Origin: JALORV01 sp963707445
Lineage (GTDB): Bacteria > Pseudomonadota > Gammaproteobacteria > Burkholderiales > Burkholderiaceae_F
Direction: 5' to 3'
Length of the DNA: 64,000 nt
NCBI GenBank assembly: GCA_963707445.1
Contig: CAVPPW010000052.1
Coordinates: 1-64,000, forward strand
The translations under genes and the position numbers were made by a program. A model generated the notes under the pieces. The model was given only the letters and a program-made list of their open reading frames with translations. It did not search any database and was not told the DNA's origin. Shown piece after piece: positions 8,660 through 19,413 of the stretch (its first letter is position 1; every line of letters begins with the position of its first letter).

Positions 8660-9756
8660 TCAGTGCAACCGTGCACGCAGGCGGACATCGCCGCCGATCA
8701 TCGCGACCTCGACGAATTCAAGCGGGCGCGCCTGGGCGAGATCCGAGAGTGCCGGCAGATGCAGCATGCCCTGGGCCTCGCCGATCAGCATCGGCGCCAG
8801 GTAGACCAGCAGTTCGTCGACGACGCCGGCACGTACGAGTGAGCCGTTGAGGCGGAACCCCGCCTCCACATGGACTTCATTGATCGCGCGGCGGGCGAGT
8901 TCCTTCATCAGAGCCGTTAGATCGACCTTGCCTTGATCGGCCGGAAGCTCGATCACCTCGGCACCGATCGGCGCGCAGCGCGGCCTGCCGCGCCGCGTCG
9001 CGGGCAACGGTGGCGACGAGCACCGGCCCCTCGCCTTCGAACAACTGTGCGCCGGGCTGTACCTCGAGCCGGCTGTCCACCAGCACGCGCAGTGGCTGCC
9101 TTGTCGTGTCGACCAGGCGCACGTCCAGGTGAGGGTTGTCTGCCTGCACGGTGCCGATGCCCGGTCAGCACCGCACAGGCGCGCGCGCGCCAGGCGTGGC
9201 CGTCACGGCGCGCGTCCTCGGACGTGATCCACTTCGAGACGCCGGTTTCGAGCGCGGTCTTGCCGTCGAGGCTGGCCGCGATCTTCATGCGGACCCAGGG
9301 CCGACCCCGCTGCATCCGGGAGAAAAACCCGACGTTCATCTCCGCCGCTTCCTGCTCGAGCAGTCCGCAGCGCACGTCGATGCCGGCACTGCGCAGCATC
9401 TCGAGACCGCGCCCCGCCACGAGCGGGTTCGGATCCTCGACCGCGGCGATCACCCGACCGACGTGACTTTCGATCAGCGCCGTCGAGCACGGCGGCGTCT
9501 TGCCGAAGTGGCTGCACGGCTCGAGCGAGACGTACACCGTGGCGCCGCGCACGTCGTGTCCGTGCCGGCGCGCGTCGAGCAGCGCCTCGATCTCCGCATG
9601 ATTGGAGCCGGGCGGCTGGGTCCACCCCTCCCCCAGCACGCGGCCATCGCGGACGATGACGCAGCCGACGCGCGGATTCGGCGCGGCGTCGTTCATCGCC
9701 CGCGCAGCGAGGCCGAGCGCGCGGGTCATGAATTCCCGGTCGGACTCGTCGTACAT
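8660..9756 (-). CDS. ribD: Bifunctional riboflavin deaminase/reductase, two frameshifts
   Basis: The N-terminal domain deaminates and the C-terminal domain reduces the pyrimidine intermediate of riboflavin synthesis. The deaminase zinc motif is clear: NHAEIEAL, then EPCSHFGKTPPC. The frame shifts near 9165 (after RARACAVLTG) into the reductase start (QADNPHLDVRLVDTTRQPLRVLVDS), and again near 8990 into the end (NEVHVEAGFRLNGSLVRAGVVDELLVYLAP...). Combined length matches RibD. The ATG overlaps the mscS-like stop by one base (TGATG). Confidence 0.9.
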
Positions 9757-12086
9757 CAGGCCGCACGCGACAGCGAAGCCGCGCCCGAGACAACCTCGAC
9801 CTGCAACGGCCGCGAACTGTCGACGTGCACGTCACGCTGCGGGAAGGCGATCGAGATCCCGCCTTCAGCCAGGCGCTTTTCGAGCATGAAGCGCAGATCA
9901 CTCTGGATCTGCATGCCGCTCGCCTTGGCAATATCGACCCAGAAGTACAGCGCGAATACGAGTGCGTTATCGCCAAAGTCCTCGAAGATCACCATCGGCG
10001 CGGGATCCTTGAGCACCAGCCCGTGCTCGGCAGCCGCCTGCTGCAGGATGTCGGCGACCTGGCGAGTCGGCGAGCCGTACGCCACGCCGACCTTGACGAC
10101 GCGGCGCATCGTCGGCGACTCGCCGGTCCAGTTGGTCACCTTGTTCTCGAGGAGCAGCGAATTCGGCACCATTGTTTCGATGCCGTCGAACTGGCGCACT
10201 GTGGTTGAACGCACGTCGACCGCAGTGACGATGCCCTGGACGCCGTCGACGTCGACGATGTCGCCGACGCGGACCTTGCGCTCGAACAGGACGATGATGC
10301 CGCTGATGAAGTTGCGCAGCAGGGTCTGCGTGCCGAAGCCGACGCCGATCGCGAGCGCACCGCCCATGAAGGCGAATACCGTGAGCGGGATGCGGGCGAG
10401 ATTCAGCGTGATGACGGCCAGCACAAACGTCACAAGATCAGCAGCCAGCGCCGCAGCACCTTCGCCTGCGGTTCAGCGACGCCGAAGCGGCTCACCATCA
10501 GCATTTCGCCGCGGCGTGCAATGGCACGCGCCACGACATAGCCGATCACGAAGATCAGCAGTGCACCGATGCTTTTGCCGACCGTGACGCCGCGCGACAG
10601 CGTCACCGGCTTGCCACCGATGTCGACGGTGTCCTCGACCGCAAAGAGCTCGAAGTTCCAGAGCGAACGCACGAGGTCCTTGGTTCCCACCCAGAACTCC
10701 TGCAATCGTTCGGCGGGCGTCCGCTGGCTGGACGCGTCGCGGTATTCGCGCTTCCAGCGCAGCTGCGCGGTCGACAGCCTTTGCGCGAGGGCCTGCACCT
10801 CATCGACGGCGTCGGCCGCCTGCCGCGTGGCGTCCAGCGCCGCCAGTTCGTAGCGACGACCGGGGGCGTTGGTGTCGAGTGCTTCGACACGGCGCTGCTG
10901 GGTCTGCACGGCCGCGTCCGAGAGGTTGCCCAGGTCGGATGCGTAGGACTTCAGCGTATTGACCCGCGACAGCGAGGCCTCGAGCGCCTTTTCGGCAACT
11001 TGGCGCGCTTCGGGATCCGGACTGCTGAGCGCCGTGTAGCGCTGTCGCCAGGCCTCCATCGCAGAGCGGCACCAGTCCACGCAGCGTCGTCAGCGCGCTC
11101 TGCTCCGTGCGCAGGGCCTCCAGCTTGACGTCGGCGGCATCGACGCGGGCCTGCTGTTCGGCCTGCTGACGCACCTGGTCGACCGATTTGGCGATCGGCA
11201 AGGCGGCCAAAGCGCGTCTGGCCTGGTCGCGTTCCTGCGCGGCGCCGCTGCGGGCATTGGCGGCGTCCTCGATGCGCCGATCGAGCGAGTTCTGCTGGGC
11301 CTGCAGCGACTTCAGCGTGCGCTCGAGCTCCTGCTCGCTGAACCGGTAGTTCGCGGCGATGGCCGCGGCCTCGCGCTCCAGCAGTTGCGCCCGCAATTGG
11401 GATGTCGCCCTGAGCTCGCCGTTCAGGTCGCCCTGCAGCCGCAGCAGCTGCAGCTGCTCACTCGCGCGGCGGGTGCGCAGCCGGGCGAGCTCGAGCGGAG
11501 CGCCGACACCGTCAGTGGCCTTTTCCAACGCGAGGCGCTCCGCAGCCTGAACCGCCTTGAGCTGGCCTTCCGCCCGCAGCAATTCGCCCTGCTGGAGTTC
11601 GGCGACCGACTCGAACGAGTGCTGTCGGACTCGTTCGGCGTCCAGTTCGTCGAGCACACGATCCAGTTGCGAGAGCGAATAGGGGCCGGGCTGATCCAGG
11701 CCCTTCCAGCCCTTGAGCGCGTCGTCTGCCGCGGCCCGGTTTGCACGTGCAGCCTCGATTTCCTGCAGCGAGTCGAGCTGGGCCTGCAGCAGAACCGGAA
11801 TGCGACCCAGCAGCCATCCGAGTTCGGTCACCTCGGTCGGGGTGGCGCCGGCCGGGATTGGATACTTGCCCGCGCGCTCTCGCTCGACCGCCGCCTGGGC
11901 AACGGCGAGTTGCTTCTCGAGTTCGGCACGCCGTTCCGCCGGCGAAAGATTCTCGGCAGGTGGCTTTTCGACCTTCGCACCTTGCCCGAGCATCCGCTGA
12001 AACAGCGGCGCCGCGAGCGAAGGGCCTGCCGGCAGCGACAGGGCCAGCACGACGGCTGCAGCCCAGAAGGACCGGGACGCGATCAT
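9756..12086 (-). CDS. Large MscS-family mechanosensitive channel with coiled-coil periplasmic domain, two frameshifts
   Basis: About 776 residues in total. A signal peptide (MIASRSFWAAAVVLALSLPAGPSLAA) leads into a long Glu/Gln/Arg-rich coiled-coil region, as in KefA/MscK-type channels. The frame changes near 11075 and the coiled region continues to a membrane segment (KSIGALLIFVIGYVVARAIA). It changes again near 10433, in the middle of a hydrophobic helix (WLLIL / VTFVLAVITLNLA). The MscS pore and beta domains follow (GGALAIGVGFGTQTLLRNFISGIIVLFER, read as two adjoining pieces, then RVGDIVDVDGVQGIV). Such channels release solutes on hypo-osmotic shock. It heads the minus-strand rib string. 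Confidence 0.85.
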
Positions 12087-12158
12087 GCGCCAGATTCTAC
12101 GGAGTTCGCCTCGTGACGGCGCCCGGCGTCTTGGGGCGCCCTGAAGGCGAGAAACCAG

Positions 12159-12186
12159 AAAAAAGGCCGCTGCCGAAGCAGCGGCC
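12159..12186 (-). terminator. Rho-independent terminator after hsp20
   Basis: On the minus strand a perfect 9-bp stem (GGCCGCTGC / GCAGCGGCC) with a four-base loop is followed directly by six T. It lies 170 bases after the hsp20 stop and before the mscS-like gene, so it separates the two transcripts. Confidence 0.85.
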
Positions 12187-12354
12187 CTGGTGACAGCGGT
12201 GGGGTTTTTCGGACGTGCGCCCTTGTGCAGCGCAGGCCGGATCAGCCGTTCATCAGATTCTTGCCGACTACGACGCGCGCTTCGGTGGCGCCTGACATCA
12301 GCCGTCGTTGCCTCACGGCAACGACGGCCGAATCCGGCCGAAGCCGCAATACGC

Positions 12355-12798
12355 TCAGCGGACCGCGAGACGCTTGCTCGTGACCGTTGCTCGCTTGGGC
12401 AGGGTCAACGTCAGCACACCATTCTCGAAACTCGCGTCCGCGCCGTCCTCGGTGACTTCGACGGGCAGTTCGAAGGTTCGCGCGTAGCTGGTCACAGTGC
12501 GTTCGCTGTGCAGCACGCGTTCGCCGTTCTTGGTCTCCTTTTCCTTGCGACTTTCGGCCTGCAGCGCCACGCGGGCGCCTTCGACCGTGACGTTGATGTC
12601 GTCCTTGTTCACGCCAGGAAGATCGGCCTTGATCTCGAACTTGTCGCCCTTATCGATCACATCCATCCGGGCGCGCGCAACGGTCGAACTGCCGTCGCCG
12701 CGGTAGGCGGGAAGCAGGGAACGTTGAAAGAAATCGTTGAAGACATCGTCGACCAGCGAACCGAACGGGTCGCCACGACGCACAGCAAGGTGATTCAT
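12355..12798 (-). CDS. Small heat-shock protein, Hsp20/alpha-crystallin family
   Basis: A 147-residue ATP-independent holdase. The alpha-crystallin domain spans about residues 42-130, with IKADLPGVNKDDINV, the ENGVLTLTLPK beta-strand, and GERVLHSERT between them. The N-terminus (DPFGSLVDDVFNDFF) is the usual short oligomerisation arm. The frame is intact and it appears to be a single-gene unit ended by the terminator at 12159-12186. I did not find a convincing sigma-32 promoter by eye. Confidence 0.92.
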   Translation of the reverse strand: MNHLAVRRGDPFGSLVDDVFNDFFQRSLLPAYRGDGSSTVARARMDVIDKGDKFEIKADLPGVNKDDINVTVEGARVALQAESRKEKETKNGERVLHSERTVTSYARTFELPVEVTEDGADASFENGVLTLTLPKRATVTSKRLAVR

Positions 12799-12891
12799 AC
12801 AGTCCTCCGATAAGCAGTCGGCAGGTCGAGCCTGCGGTGCTATTCAGTTCGGGACTGCGCCTCCGGTTTCAAGACCCGACCGAAACGGGTG

Positions 12892-13380
12892 CTAGGCGCC
12901 GCCGCGGGCGCCCCGGCGCCGCGGACGGCGCGCCGGCCGGACTTCCTTGACGACCTCCGCGAACTCGTCGACGTCCTCGAAGCTGCGGTAGACCGACGCA
13001 AAACGGATGTAGGCGACCTTGTCGAGGCGCTTCAGTTCCCGCATCACCAGTTCGCCCAGCTTTTCGCTCTTCACTTCGCGCTGCGCCGCAGACAGCAGCT
13101 TGTCCTCGATGCGGGCGATGGCTTCGTCCACGGCTTCCCGAGGTACGGGCCGTTTGCGCAGCGACAACTGCATGCTGGCGCGCAGCTTGTCACGGTCGTA
13201 GTCGGCGCGCCCGCCGCCGCGCTTGATGATCGTCGGCATCGCCAGTTCCACGCGCTCGTAGGTCGTGAAGCGCTTGTCGCAGCCGAGGCATTTGCGGCGC
13301 CGCCGGATCGTCGCGCCCTCGTCCGACGCACGCGAGTCGATGACCTGCGTTTCCGCGCTCTGGCAGAAGGGGCACTTCAT
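12892..13380 (-). CDS. nrdR: Transcriptional repressor NrdR
   Basis: Zinc-ribbon plus ATP-cone repressor of ribonucleotide reductase genes. The zinc ribbon is CPFC (residues 3-6) and CLGC (about 32-35); the ATP-cone starts about residue 48 (TIIKRGGGRADYDRDKL) and ends with VAYIRFASVYRSFEDVDEF. The 162-residue length is typical. It lies 190 bases after glyA on the same strand, a common betaproteobacterial order. The Arg/Gly-rich tail (ARRPRRRGARGGA) is an ordinary low-complexity extension. Confidence 0.95.
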   Translation of the reverse strand: MKCPFCQSAETQVIDSRASDEGATIRRRRKCLGCDKRFTTYERVELAMPTIIKRGGGRADYDRDKLRASMQLSLRKRPVPREAVDEAIARIEDKLLSAAQREVKSEKLGELVMRELKRLDKVAYIRFASVYRSFEDVDEFAEVVKEVRPARRPRRRGARGGA

Positions 13381-13446
13381 GGATAGGCGCGCTCGGTGTA
13401 CGCGACCCTGCGGGTCGCACGTGCACCTCGCGCGACAAAGTCAGCG

Positions 13447-13466
13447 GGCCGCTCTTCGGAGCGGCC
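13447..13466. repeat. Perfect hairpin between glyA and nrdR
   Basis: An 8-bp perfect inverted repeat (GGCCGCTC / GAGCGGCC) around a TTCG tetraloop. There is no T-run next to it on either strand, so it is not a standard terminator; it may still stabilise the glyA 3' end or partly stop read-through into nrdR. Confidence 0.5.
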
Positions 13467-13569
13467 GGGCGAGCGGCCCGGATCAACTGCAAGCTGGCAG
13501 ACCGCTTCATCGCGTAGTGGGCCGCTGCGCCGGTCCTAGGGTCAGACGCCGTACACGGGGAAGCGGACG

Positions 13570-14803
13570 TCAGATCTCGACTTCGCCGCGAACGCGGGCG
13601 AGCGTGGCCGAGTCCCTGGGATTGTCGAGGACATCCGCGATCAGGTTGGCCGTCTGCTCGGCCTCGGCGTCACCGAAAGCCGCGCGTGGTCATCGCCGGC
13701 GAGCCGAGGCGGATGCCGCTGGTCACCATCGGCTTTTCCGGGTCCTTCGGAATCGCGTTCTTGTTGATCGTAATGTGCGCGTCACCCAGCACCGCTTCGG
13801 CCTCCTTGCCGGTGATGTGCTTGGCCCGCAGGTCCACGAGCATCAGGTGGCTTTCGGTACGGCCGCTGACGATGCGCAAACCGCGCCGCACCAGCGTCTC
13901 GGCCATCACGCGCGCGTTGGTGATCACTTGCTGCTGGTAGCTCTTGAATTCCGGCTCCAGCGCCTCCTTGAATGCCACGGCCTTGGCGGCGATGACATGC
14001 ATCAGCGGTCCGCCCTGGATGCCTGGGAACACCGCGCTGTTGATCGCCTTCTCCAGCGGCGGCTTCATCAGTATCAGGCCGCCACGCGGCCCACGCAGCG
14101 TCTTGTGAGTGGTGCTCGTGACGACATCGGCGTGGGCAACGGGACTCGGATACACGCCGGCAGCGATCAGCCCGGCATAGTGCGCCATGTCGACCATCAG
14201 GTACGCACCGACATCCCTCGCAACCCTGGCGAAGCGCGCCCAGTCGAAGCGCAGCGAATAGGCCGAGGCGCCGGCGATGATCAGCTTCGGCTTGTGGTCG
14301 TGTGCAAGGCGCTCCATCGCGTCGTAGTCGACCTCTTCGCGGTCGTTCAGGCCGTAGCTCACGACCTTGAACCACTTGCCGGAAATGTTGAGCGCCATGC
14401 CGTGCGTCAGGTGTCCGCCTTCCGCGAGCGACAGACCCATGATCGTGTCACCCGGATTCAGCAGGGCCAGCAAGACCGCGGTGTTCGCCTGCGCGCCCGA
14501 GTGCGGCTGCACGTTCGCGGCGAACTCGACCCCCGGGACAGCGAACAGCTGCTTGAGCCGTTCGAGCGCCAGCGACTCGGCGATGTCGACGTACTCGCAG
14601 CCGCCGTAGTAGCGCTTGCCGGGATAGCCCTCGGCGTACTTGTTGGTGAGTTGGCTGCCCTGCGCCGCCATGACCGCGGGGCTGGCGTAGTTCTCCGAGG
14701 CAATCAGCTCGATGTGCTGCTCCTGGCGCGTGTTCTCCTTGCGGATGGCGGACCAGAGTTCCGGATCGATCGCTTCGACGGTGTGGGTGTGGCGGCTGAA
14801 CAT
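13570..14803 (-). CDS. glyA: Serine hydroxymethyltransferase, C-terminal frameshift
   Basis: PLP enzyme that interconverts serine and glycine while charging tetrahydrofolate with a one-carbon unit. The sequence is typical throughout: LIASENYASPAV, NKYAEGYPGKRYYGG, the PLP-lysine region VVTSTTHKTLRGPRGG, and KNAIPKDPEKP. The frame breaks after MTTRGF near 13678, where an extra C lies in GGCTTTCGGTGAC. Removing it restores the expected end (GDAEAEQTANLIADVLDNP ... GEVEI) with a stop at 13570. The ATG at 14803 (MFSRHTHTVEAID) has GAGG upstream; a further in-frame start lies at 14833. Confidence 0.93.
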
Positions 14804-14972
14804 GAGGACCTCGCAAGTGGAATCAGGATTCACTTGCCATCGGGCCCAGGCGAACGGCAGGGGAATAATCCCCTCAAGTCTCGCGCTCCCCGGGTGTACT
14901 CACCCTTTCGCCAGTCACGCGAGACTGAACCCCTCCCAAACCAGCCGGGAGCGGTCAAAGATGGCGGCGAAA

Positions 14973-16232
14973 TTATGCCAGTGCGTGCAGCGCGGCGATT
15001 CCGACCGCCAAACCGACAGCGGTCCAACAAACGACCGCAGCGTCGGCCCGCGCATTTTCGGCCCGCCTGCGGCGGCGGCCATTGCCGCCTTGAAGACCAG
15101 GTTCGAACCGACCGCGACCGCAACCGCGGTCAGCGCCGTGGCCTGCGTCAGTGCGCCGTTGTCGAGCAGCTGCAGCGACGACAGCGTGATGGCATCGACG
15201 TCCGTCAGCCCCGAAACGGCAGCCAGCGCGACGACGCCGCGCGCGCCGAGCAGGTCATTGGCCCACGCCGTCGCGAGCAGGATCACCGCGTAGATCGCGC
15301 CGAAGGTGAGCGCGGTTTTCAGCTGCGCCGGATTCCGGTATTCGGCTTCATTCTTCGGTGGTGCCTTCGCGGCGCTGCGCCAGCGCAGCGCGACGCCCAC
15401 GAGCGCCGCCAGCCAGGGCGGGCAGCACGACGAGGCCCGCGAGCAGCAGCGATGTCGGCGCGACGATGCCGACGAGCACGAGCACCCGCACCAGCATCGT
15501 CGCGTTCGCGAGCAGGATGACGAGCAGTGCTGCCGGCATCGCCTGCGCGCCCGCGGCTGCCTGCCGCGCGTAGACAAGGGTTGTCGCGGTGCTCGAGACG
15601 ATGCCACCCAGCACGCCATTCAGCAGCAGCCCGTGCTGCTTCAGCGTCAGACGCCAGGCGATGTATCCCGAAAGACTGACAGCGGCGACCAGCACGACCA
15701 TCAACCAGATCTGGAACGGGTTCAGCACGTCATAAGGACCGAACGAGCGGTCCGGCAGCAACGGCAGAATGACCGCGGTCAGCACCGCAAACTGCAACAT
15801 CGAGCGGATGTCCTGGCCGGTCAGCTTCTGGCTGAACCCTTCGAGTTCGGACTTGAAGTAAAGCAGCACGGTCATACCGACGCCGAGCGCGACCGCCGGA
15901 GTCCGGTAACCGTAAAAGTTCATTGCACCGAGCAGGAAGACGACGATCGCGGCGACCACCGTCGTGGTGCCGGAGTCATCGCGCACCGTGTCGCGATCAT
16001 GGAGGTATGCGGCGACAAGCGTCCCTGCAATGCACAGCACCCCGGCCGCCAATGGCCAGGCCGAACCGGTCGCATCAGTCAGCAGGCCGGACAGCGTGCC
16101 GGCGACCGCGATCAACGCAAACGTGCGGACGCCGGCCTTGGCACTCGGATTGCGTTCGCGCTCAAGGCCCACCAGCAGGCCGACGCCGGCGCTTAGCGCA
16201 AAGGTCAGGACCAGCGACAGCGACTCATTCAT
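14973..16232 (-). CDS. MgtC/SapB-family membrane protein with DUF4010 domain, two frameshifts
   Basis: A roughly 420-residue polytopic membrane protein. The N-terminal MgtC/SapB domain has the family signature GVGLLVGLERER (about residues 16-27) and RTFALIAVAGTLSG. The DUF4010 part follows (GGIVSSTATTLVYAR, then SGLTDVDAITLSSL after a frame change near 15415). A last frame change near 15045 gives a credible hydrophobic C-terminal helix (VVCWTAVGLAVGIAALHALA) with TAA at 14973; without it the frame reads a polar, Arg-rich tail. Function is unknown; MgtC relatives help growth at low magnesium. Confidence 0.82.
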
Positions 16233-16310
16233 GGCCCATTCTGCATTCTGGTCTATCGGCGCGAATGCGCCCGGACCGGCGCGAGACCGGCGTGCAAGAC
16301 GCGCCGGTGC

Positions 16311-16952
16311 TCAGGTCAACGACTCATCCTGCGCATGCGCAAGATGGTCGATGTCGCCCCACGTCAGGATGCCGAGCGCCAGCGGGGGCGTTTGCGCGCT
16401 CAGCCGGTTGACTCCGGCGTTCAGCATCTGGTGCTCGCGCGGCGCGTTCCACGGGAGTTGACGCGCCGCCCGGTACACCACGTCGAGCACGCCGCCATGC
16501 GTGACGGCGAGGACCGTACCGCCGCGGTGACGAGCGACGATGTCGTGCAGCGCCGCGAGCACGCGGTCGATCAACTGTTGGCCGCTTTCACCCCCGTCGA
16601 TCGCCCAGTTCGGTTCGCGTTCGCGCCATTGGCGAAAACCATCAGGGTGGCGATTCGCAATTTCGTCGAGCGTGAGGCCCTCGAATATGCCGAAATTGCG
16701 CTCCCGCAACCGGGTCTCCGCCACGATCGGGACACCCAGCCGCGCCGCCAGCGGTTCGGCCGTGAGCCAGGCCCGCGCCAGTTCGCTCGAGTAAATGGCA
16801 TCGATCGGCTCTCCGCTGAGCCGCACGGCGAGCCGAGCCGCCTGCCGGATCCCGCTCGGCGACAGCGGGATGTCGAGATGACCCTGGATCCGATGCTCGG
16901 CATTCCACGCGGTTTCGCCATGGCGAACCAGCAGCAGCGTGGTGGCCGTCAC
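16311..16952 (-). CDS. Histidine phosphatase family protein (phosphoglycerate mutase-like)
   Basis: A 213-residue histidine phosphatase. The phospho-His motif LLLVRHGETAWN is at about residues 6-17, and the second catalytic His is in VLAVTHGGVLD. The YSSELARAWLTAEPLA segment is the usual cofactor-independent phosphatase feature. Substrate cannot be told from sequence; GpmB/CobC-like acting on small phosphates is likely. The start is a GTG at 16952 that overlaps the stop of the PEBP gene (GTGA), so the two are coupled. The longer in-frame reading to 17123 lies inside that gene. Confidence 0.88.
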   Translation of the reverse strand: MTATTLLLVRHGETAWNAEHRIQGHLDIPLSPSGIRQAARLAVRLSGEPIDAIYSSELARAWLTAEPLAARLGVPIVAETRLRERNFGIFEGLTLDEIANRHPDGFRQWREREPNWAIDGGESGQQLIDRVLAALHDIVARHRGGTVLAVTHGGVLDVVYRAARQLPWNAPREHQMLNAGVNRLSAQTPPLALGILTWGDIDHLAHAQDESLT

Positions 16953-17575
16953 GCGAGGCGCGGATTCAGCGTGTAAGTGCCAGTGACCGAAGCCTTTGCC
17001 AGCACATGGCCTTCGATCGCCTTGCCCACATCGGCGGCGGAGAACTTGGTTTCGACCGCGACGCGATCGACGTCGAGAGCGTAGAGCGTGAATATGTAGT
17101 GATGGACGATCGCGTCGTTCCACGGCGGGCAGGGCCCGTCGTAGCCGAAGTAGTCGCCGTTCATGTCATGGTCGGCTGCGAACCAGCCGGTGTAGTCGTT
17201 GATGCCCTGCCGCGTGCCGTTGATGGCGGCGGGCCCGTTCTTGCCGCGCGGGGTCACTTCCTTCGAATAGGTGCCGGCTTCGACGGCGCGTGTTGCCGAG
17301 GGGATGTCGATCAGCACCCAGTGGTGGAAGTCGACTCGCGGCAGCGACGCGGGCACCTCGCGGTCCTCCTTGAACAGATCATCGGGCTTGCTCGGCACGT
17401 CCGGGTCGTGGCAGATCAGCGCGAATGCGCGCGTACCGGCCGGAACCTCCGACCAGGCGATGTGCGGGTTACGGTTCGACGACAGTTTGACGTGATGCGA
17501 CGCATCGATGATGCAGAACGCACACTCTCCCGGAATCGCACTGCCATCGCTGAAAGAGTCGCTCCAGACCTTCAT
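16949..17575 (-). CDS. YbhB/YbcL-family Raf-kinase-inhibitor-like (PEBP) protein
   Basis: A 208-residue phosphatidylethanolamine-binding-protein fold. Ligand-pocket motifs are ICHDPDVP (about residues 54-61), DFHHWVLIDIP, and YFGYDGPCPPWND followed by HHYIFTLYALD. The bacterial function is not known. It is joined by four-base ATGA/GTGA overlaps to dtd upstream and to the phosphatase downstream, so the three are probably one transcript. Confidence 0.9.
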   Translation of the reverse strand: MKVWSDSFSDGSAIPGECAFCIIDASHHVKLSSNRNPHIAWSEVPAGTRAFALICHDPDVPSKPDDLFKEDREVPASLPRVDFHHWVLIDIPSATRAVEAGTYSKEVTPRGKNGPAAINGTRQGINDYTGWFAADHDMNGDYFGYDGPCPPWNDAIVHHYIFTLYALDVDRVAVETKFSAADVGKAIEGHVLAKASVTGTYTLNPRLA

Positions 17576-18031
17576 TTGCTGTCCTCCTTCGCCCGGGTCT
17601 GCAGCCAGAACGTCACCGGGCCGTCATTGACCAACTGGACCTGCATCCTTGCGCCGAAACGTCCCGCCTCTACGCGGCCGTGTTGCGCGCGCGCGTGCTC
17701 GACGAACCGATGGAACAGGCGCTCGCCGCGCTCGGGCGGTGCGGCGGGGCTGAAGCTCGGCCGAGTGCCGCTGTGCGTGTCTGCCGCGAGCGTGAATTGC
17801 GGCACCGCGAGCAGGCCGCCGTCGACATCGCGCACGCTGAGATTCATCTTGCCGCGGTCGTCCTCGAACACACGATAGCCGAGGACCTTGCTGAGCCAGC
17901 GCGTCGGCTTCGGCTTCGCCGTCATCGCGCTCAGCACACACCAGCGCCACCAGCCCTGCGCCGATGGCGCCGACGCTTGCGCCGTCAACCGTCACGCGCC
18001 CCTGGGTCACCCGCTGGATCAGGGCAATCAT
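17572..18031 (-). CDS. dtd: D-aminoacyl-tRNA deacylase, frameshifted
   Basis: Removes D-amino acids, and glycine mischarged on tRNA-Ala, from tRNAs. The N-terminus MIALIQRVTQGRVTVDG starts at 18031. The frame changes near 17890 and the rest contains the diagnostic PQFTLAADTHSGTRPSFS and VNDGPVTFWLQ. Length across both frames is about 152 residues, as in the family. The stop overlaps the PEBP ATG (17572-17575). Confidence 0.92.
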
Positions 18032-18123
18032 CAGGGCATTTTAGTCGGGCATGCTCGATCCGTCGCACGCTGCAGCCCTCATCGCCTCGCGCTGCGGAGG
18101 CAGCACACTGGATCGTCTCGCCG

Positions 18124-19368
18124 TCAGCGGACCGTGACGCGCGCCCACTTGCGCTTGCCGACCTGAACGACGTAGCGACCGGCCGTCAGCCTGAGGGTCC
18201 GGTCACTGATCTTCACGCCGTCGATGCGCACGCCACCCTGTTCGATGTTGCGGACTGCCTCGCTTGCCGAAGGCGCGAGGCCGGCCTGCTTCAGCAGCGT
18301 CGTGATGGCGAGCCCTTGGGGGCCGTCGGCATCGAGCTTGAATTCCGGCATGTCGTCCGGTACCGCGCCGGCGCTGAACCGCGCGATGAAGTCCTGCTCG
18401 GCCGCGTCGGCAGCGCTGGTCGAGTGGAACCGCGTCACGATCTCGCGCGCCAGCAGCAGCTTGATGTCGCGCGGGTTGCGGCCCTCGGCGGCTTCGCGCT
18501 TGAACGCCGCGATCTCGTCATTGCTGCGCATCGAGACGAGGTCGTACCAGCGCCACATCAGCTCGTCGGAAATCGACATCACCTTGCCGAACATCTCGGA
18601 CGGCGGCTCGGTGATACCGACGTAGTTGTTCTTGCTCTTGGACATCTTCTCGACACCGTCGATGCCCTCGAGCAACGGCATCGTCAGCACGCACTGCGGT
18701 TCCTGGCCGTAGTGCCGCTGCAGTTCACGCCCGACCAGCAGATTGAACTTCTGATCGGTGCCACCGAGTTCGATGTCGGCGCGGAGCGCGACGGAGTCGT
18801 AGCCCTGCATCAGCGGGTAAAGCAGCTCGTGCATCGCGATCGGCGTGTTCTCGCGGAAGCGCTTGGCAAAGTCGTCGCGTTCGAGCAGTCGCGCCAGCGT
18901 GTAGCGCGCGGCCAGCTTGATCATTCCCGCGGCGCCGAGGGGTTCCGACCACTCGGAGTTGTAGCGGATCTCGGTCCGTTCACGGTCAAGCACCAGCGCG
19001 GCCTGTTCAAAATAGGTCTTGGCGTTGGTCTCGATCTCGTCGCGCGACAGCGGCGGCCGCATCGTGTTGCGCCCCGACGGGTCTCCGATCAGTGCCGTGA
19101 AGTCCCCGATCAGGAAGATCACCGTGTGCCCCAGGTCCTGCAACTGGCGCAGCTTGTTCAGAACCACGGTGTGACCGAGGTGAATGTCCGGCGCGGTCGG
19201 ATCCAGGCCGAGCTTGCAGCGAAGTGGCTGGCCGCTCGCGTGCGCGCGCGCAAGCTTCTGGGCAAACTCGGACTCGACCAGCAGTTCGTCGCTACCGCGC
19301 CGGACCAACGCAAGGGCCTGCTCGATTTCCCGAGTAATCGGGTCGGTTTTTGCGGCCGCTGGATCCAT
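18124..19368 (-). CDS. tyrS: Tyrosyl-tRNA synthetase
   Basis: Class I synthetase of 414 residues. The HIGH-type motif is DIHLGHTVVLNKLRQL (about residues 61-76), and the KMSKS loop is EKMSKSKNN. The C-terminal S4-like RNA-binding part is present (EQGGVRIDGVKISDRTLRL). The MRPPLSRDEIETNAKTY region and lack of a long N-terminal lid point to the TyrZ-like bacterial clade. The frame is intact and the gene is divergent from the M23 peptidase gene. Confidence 0.95.
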   Translation of the reverse strand: MDPAAAKTDPITREIEQALALVRRGSDELLVESEFAQKLARAHASGQPLRCKLGLDPTAPDIHLGHTVVLNKLRQLQDLGHTVIFLIGDFTALIGDPSGRNTMRPPLSRDEIETNAKTYFEQAALVLDRERTEIRYNSEWSEPLGAAGMIKLAARYTLARLLERDDFAKRFRENTPIAMHELLYPLMQGYDSVALRADIELGGTDQKFNLLVGRELQRHYGQEPQCVLTMPLLEGIDGVEKMSKSKNNYVGITEPPSEMFGKVMSISDELMWRWYDLVSMRSNDEIAAFKREAAEGRNPRDIKLLLAREIVTRFHSTSAADAAEQDFIARFSAGAVPDDMPEFKLDADGPQGLAITTLLKQAGLAPSASEAVRNIEQGGVRIDGVKISDRTLRLTAGRYVVQVGKRKWARVTVR

Positions 19369-19413
19369 CGCTCTAAGGGCTTTCTTGCGCCGATCAATCA
19401 GGGACCCCCGGGC

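Noticed and set aside
6700..8700. Possible FMN riboswitch near the rib genes
   Set aside because: The gaps between mscS, ribD, ribE, ribB and ribH are 0-70 bases and contain none of the conserved RFN-element blocks.
9756..12086. The mscS region read as three separate genes, with a GTGA overlap at 10430-10433 suggesting coupling
   Set aside because: The split falls inside one transmembrane helix and inside one coiled coil, and the joined length matches single-chain channels of this type.
13447..13466. glyA-nrdR hairpin as a rho-independent terminator
   Set aside because: No T-run follows on either strand; kept only as a hairpin.
13265..15520. 751-codon plus-strand open frame opposite glyA and nrdR
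   Set aside because: Antisense shadow of glyA, nrdR and the MgtC gene; composition is repetitive Arg/Gln/His without family motifs.
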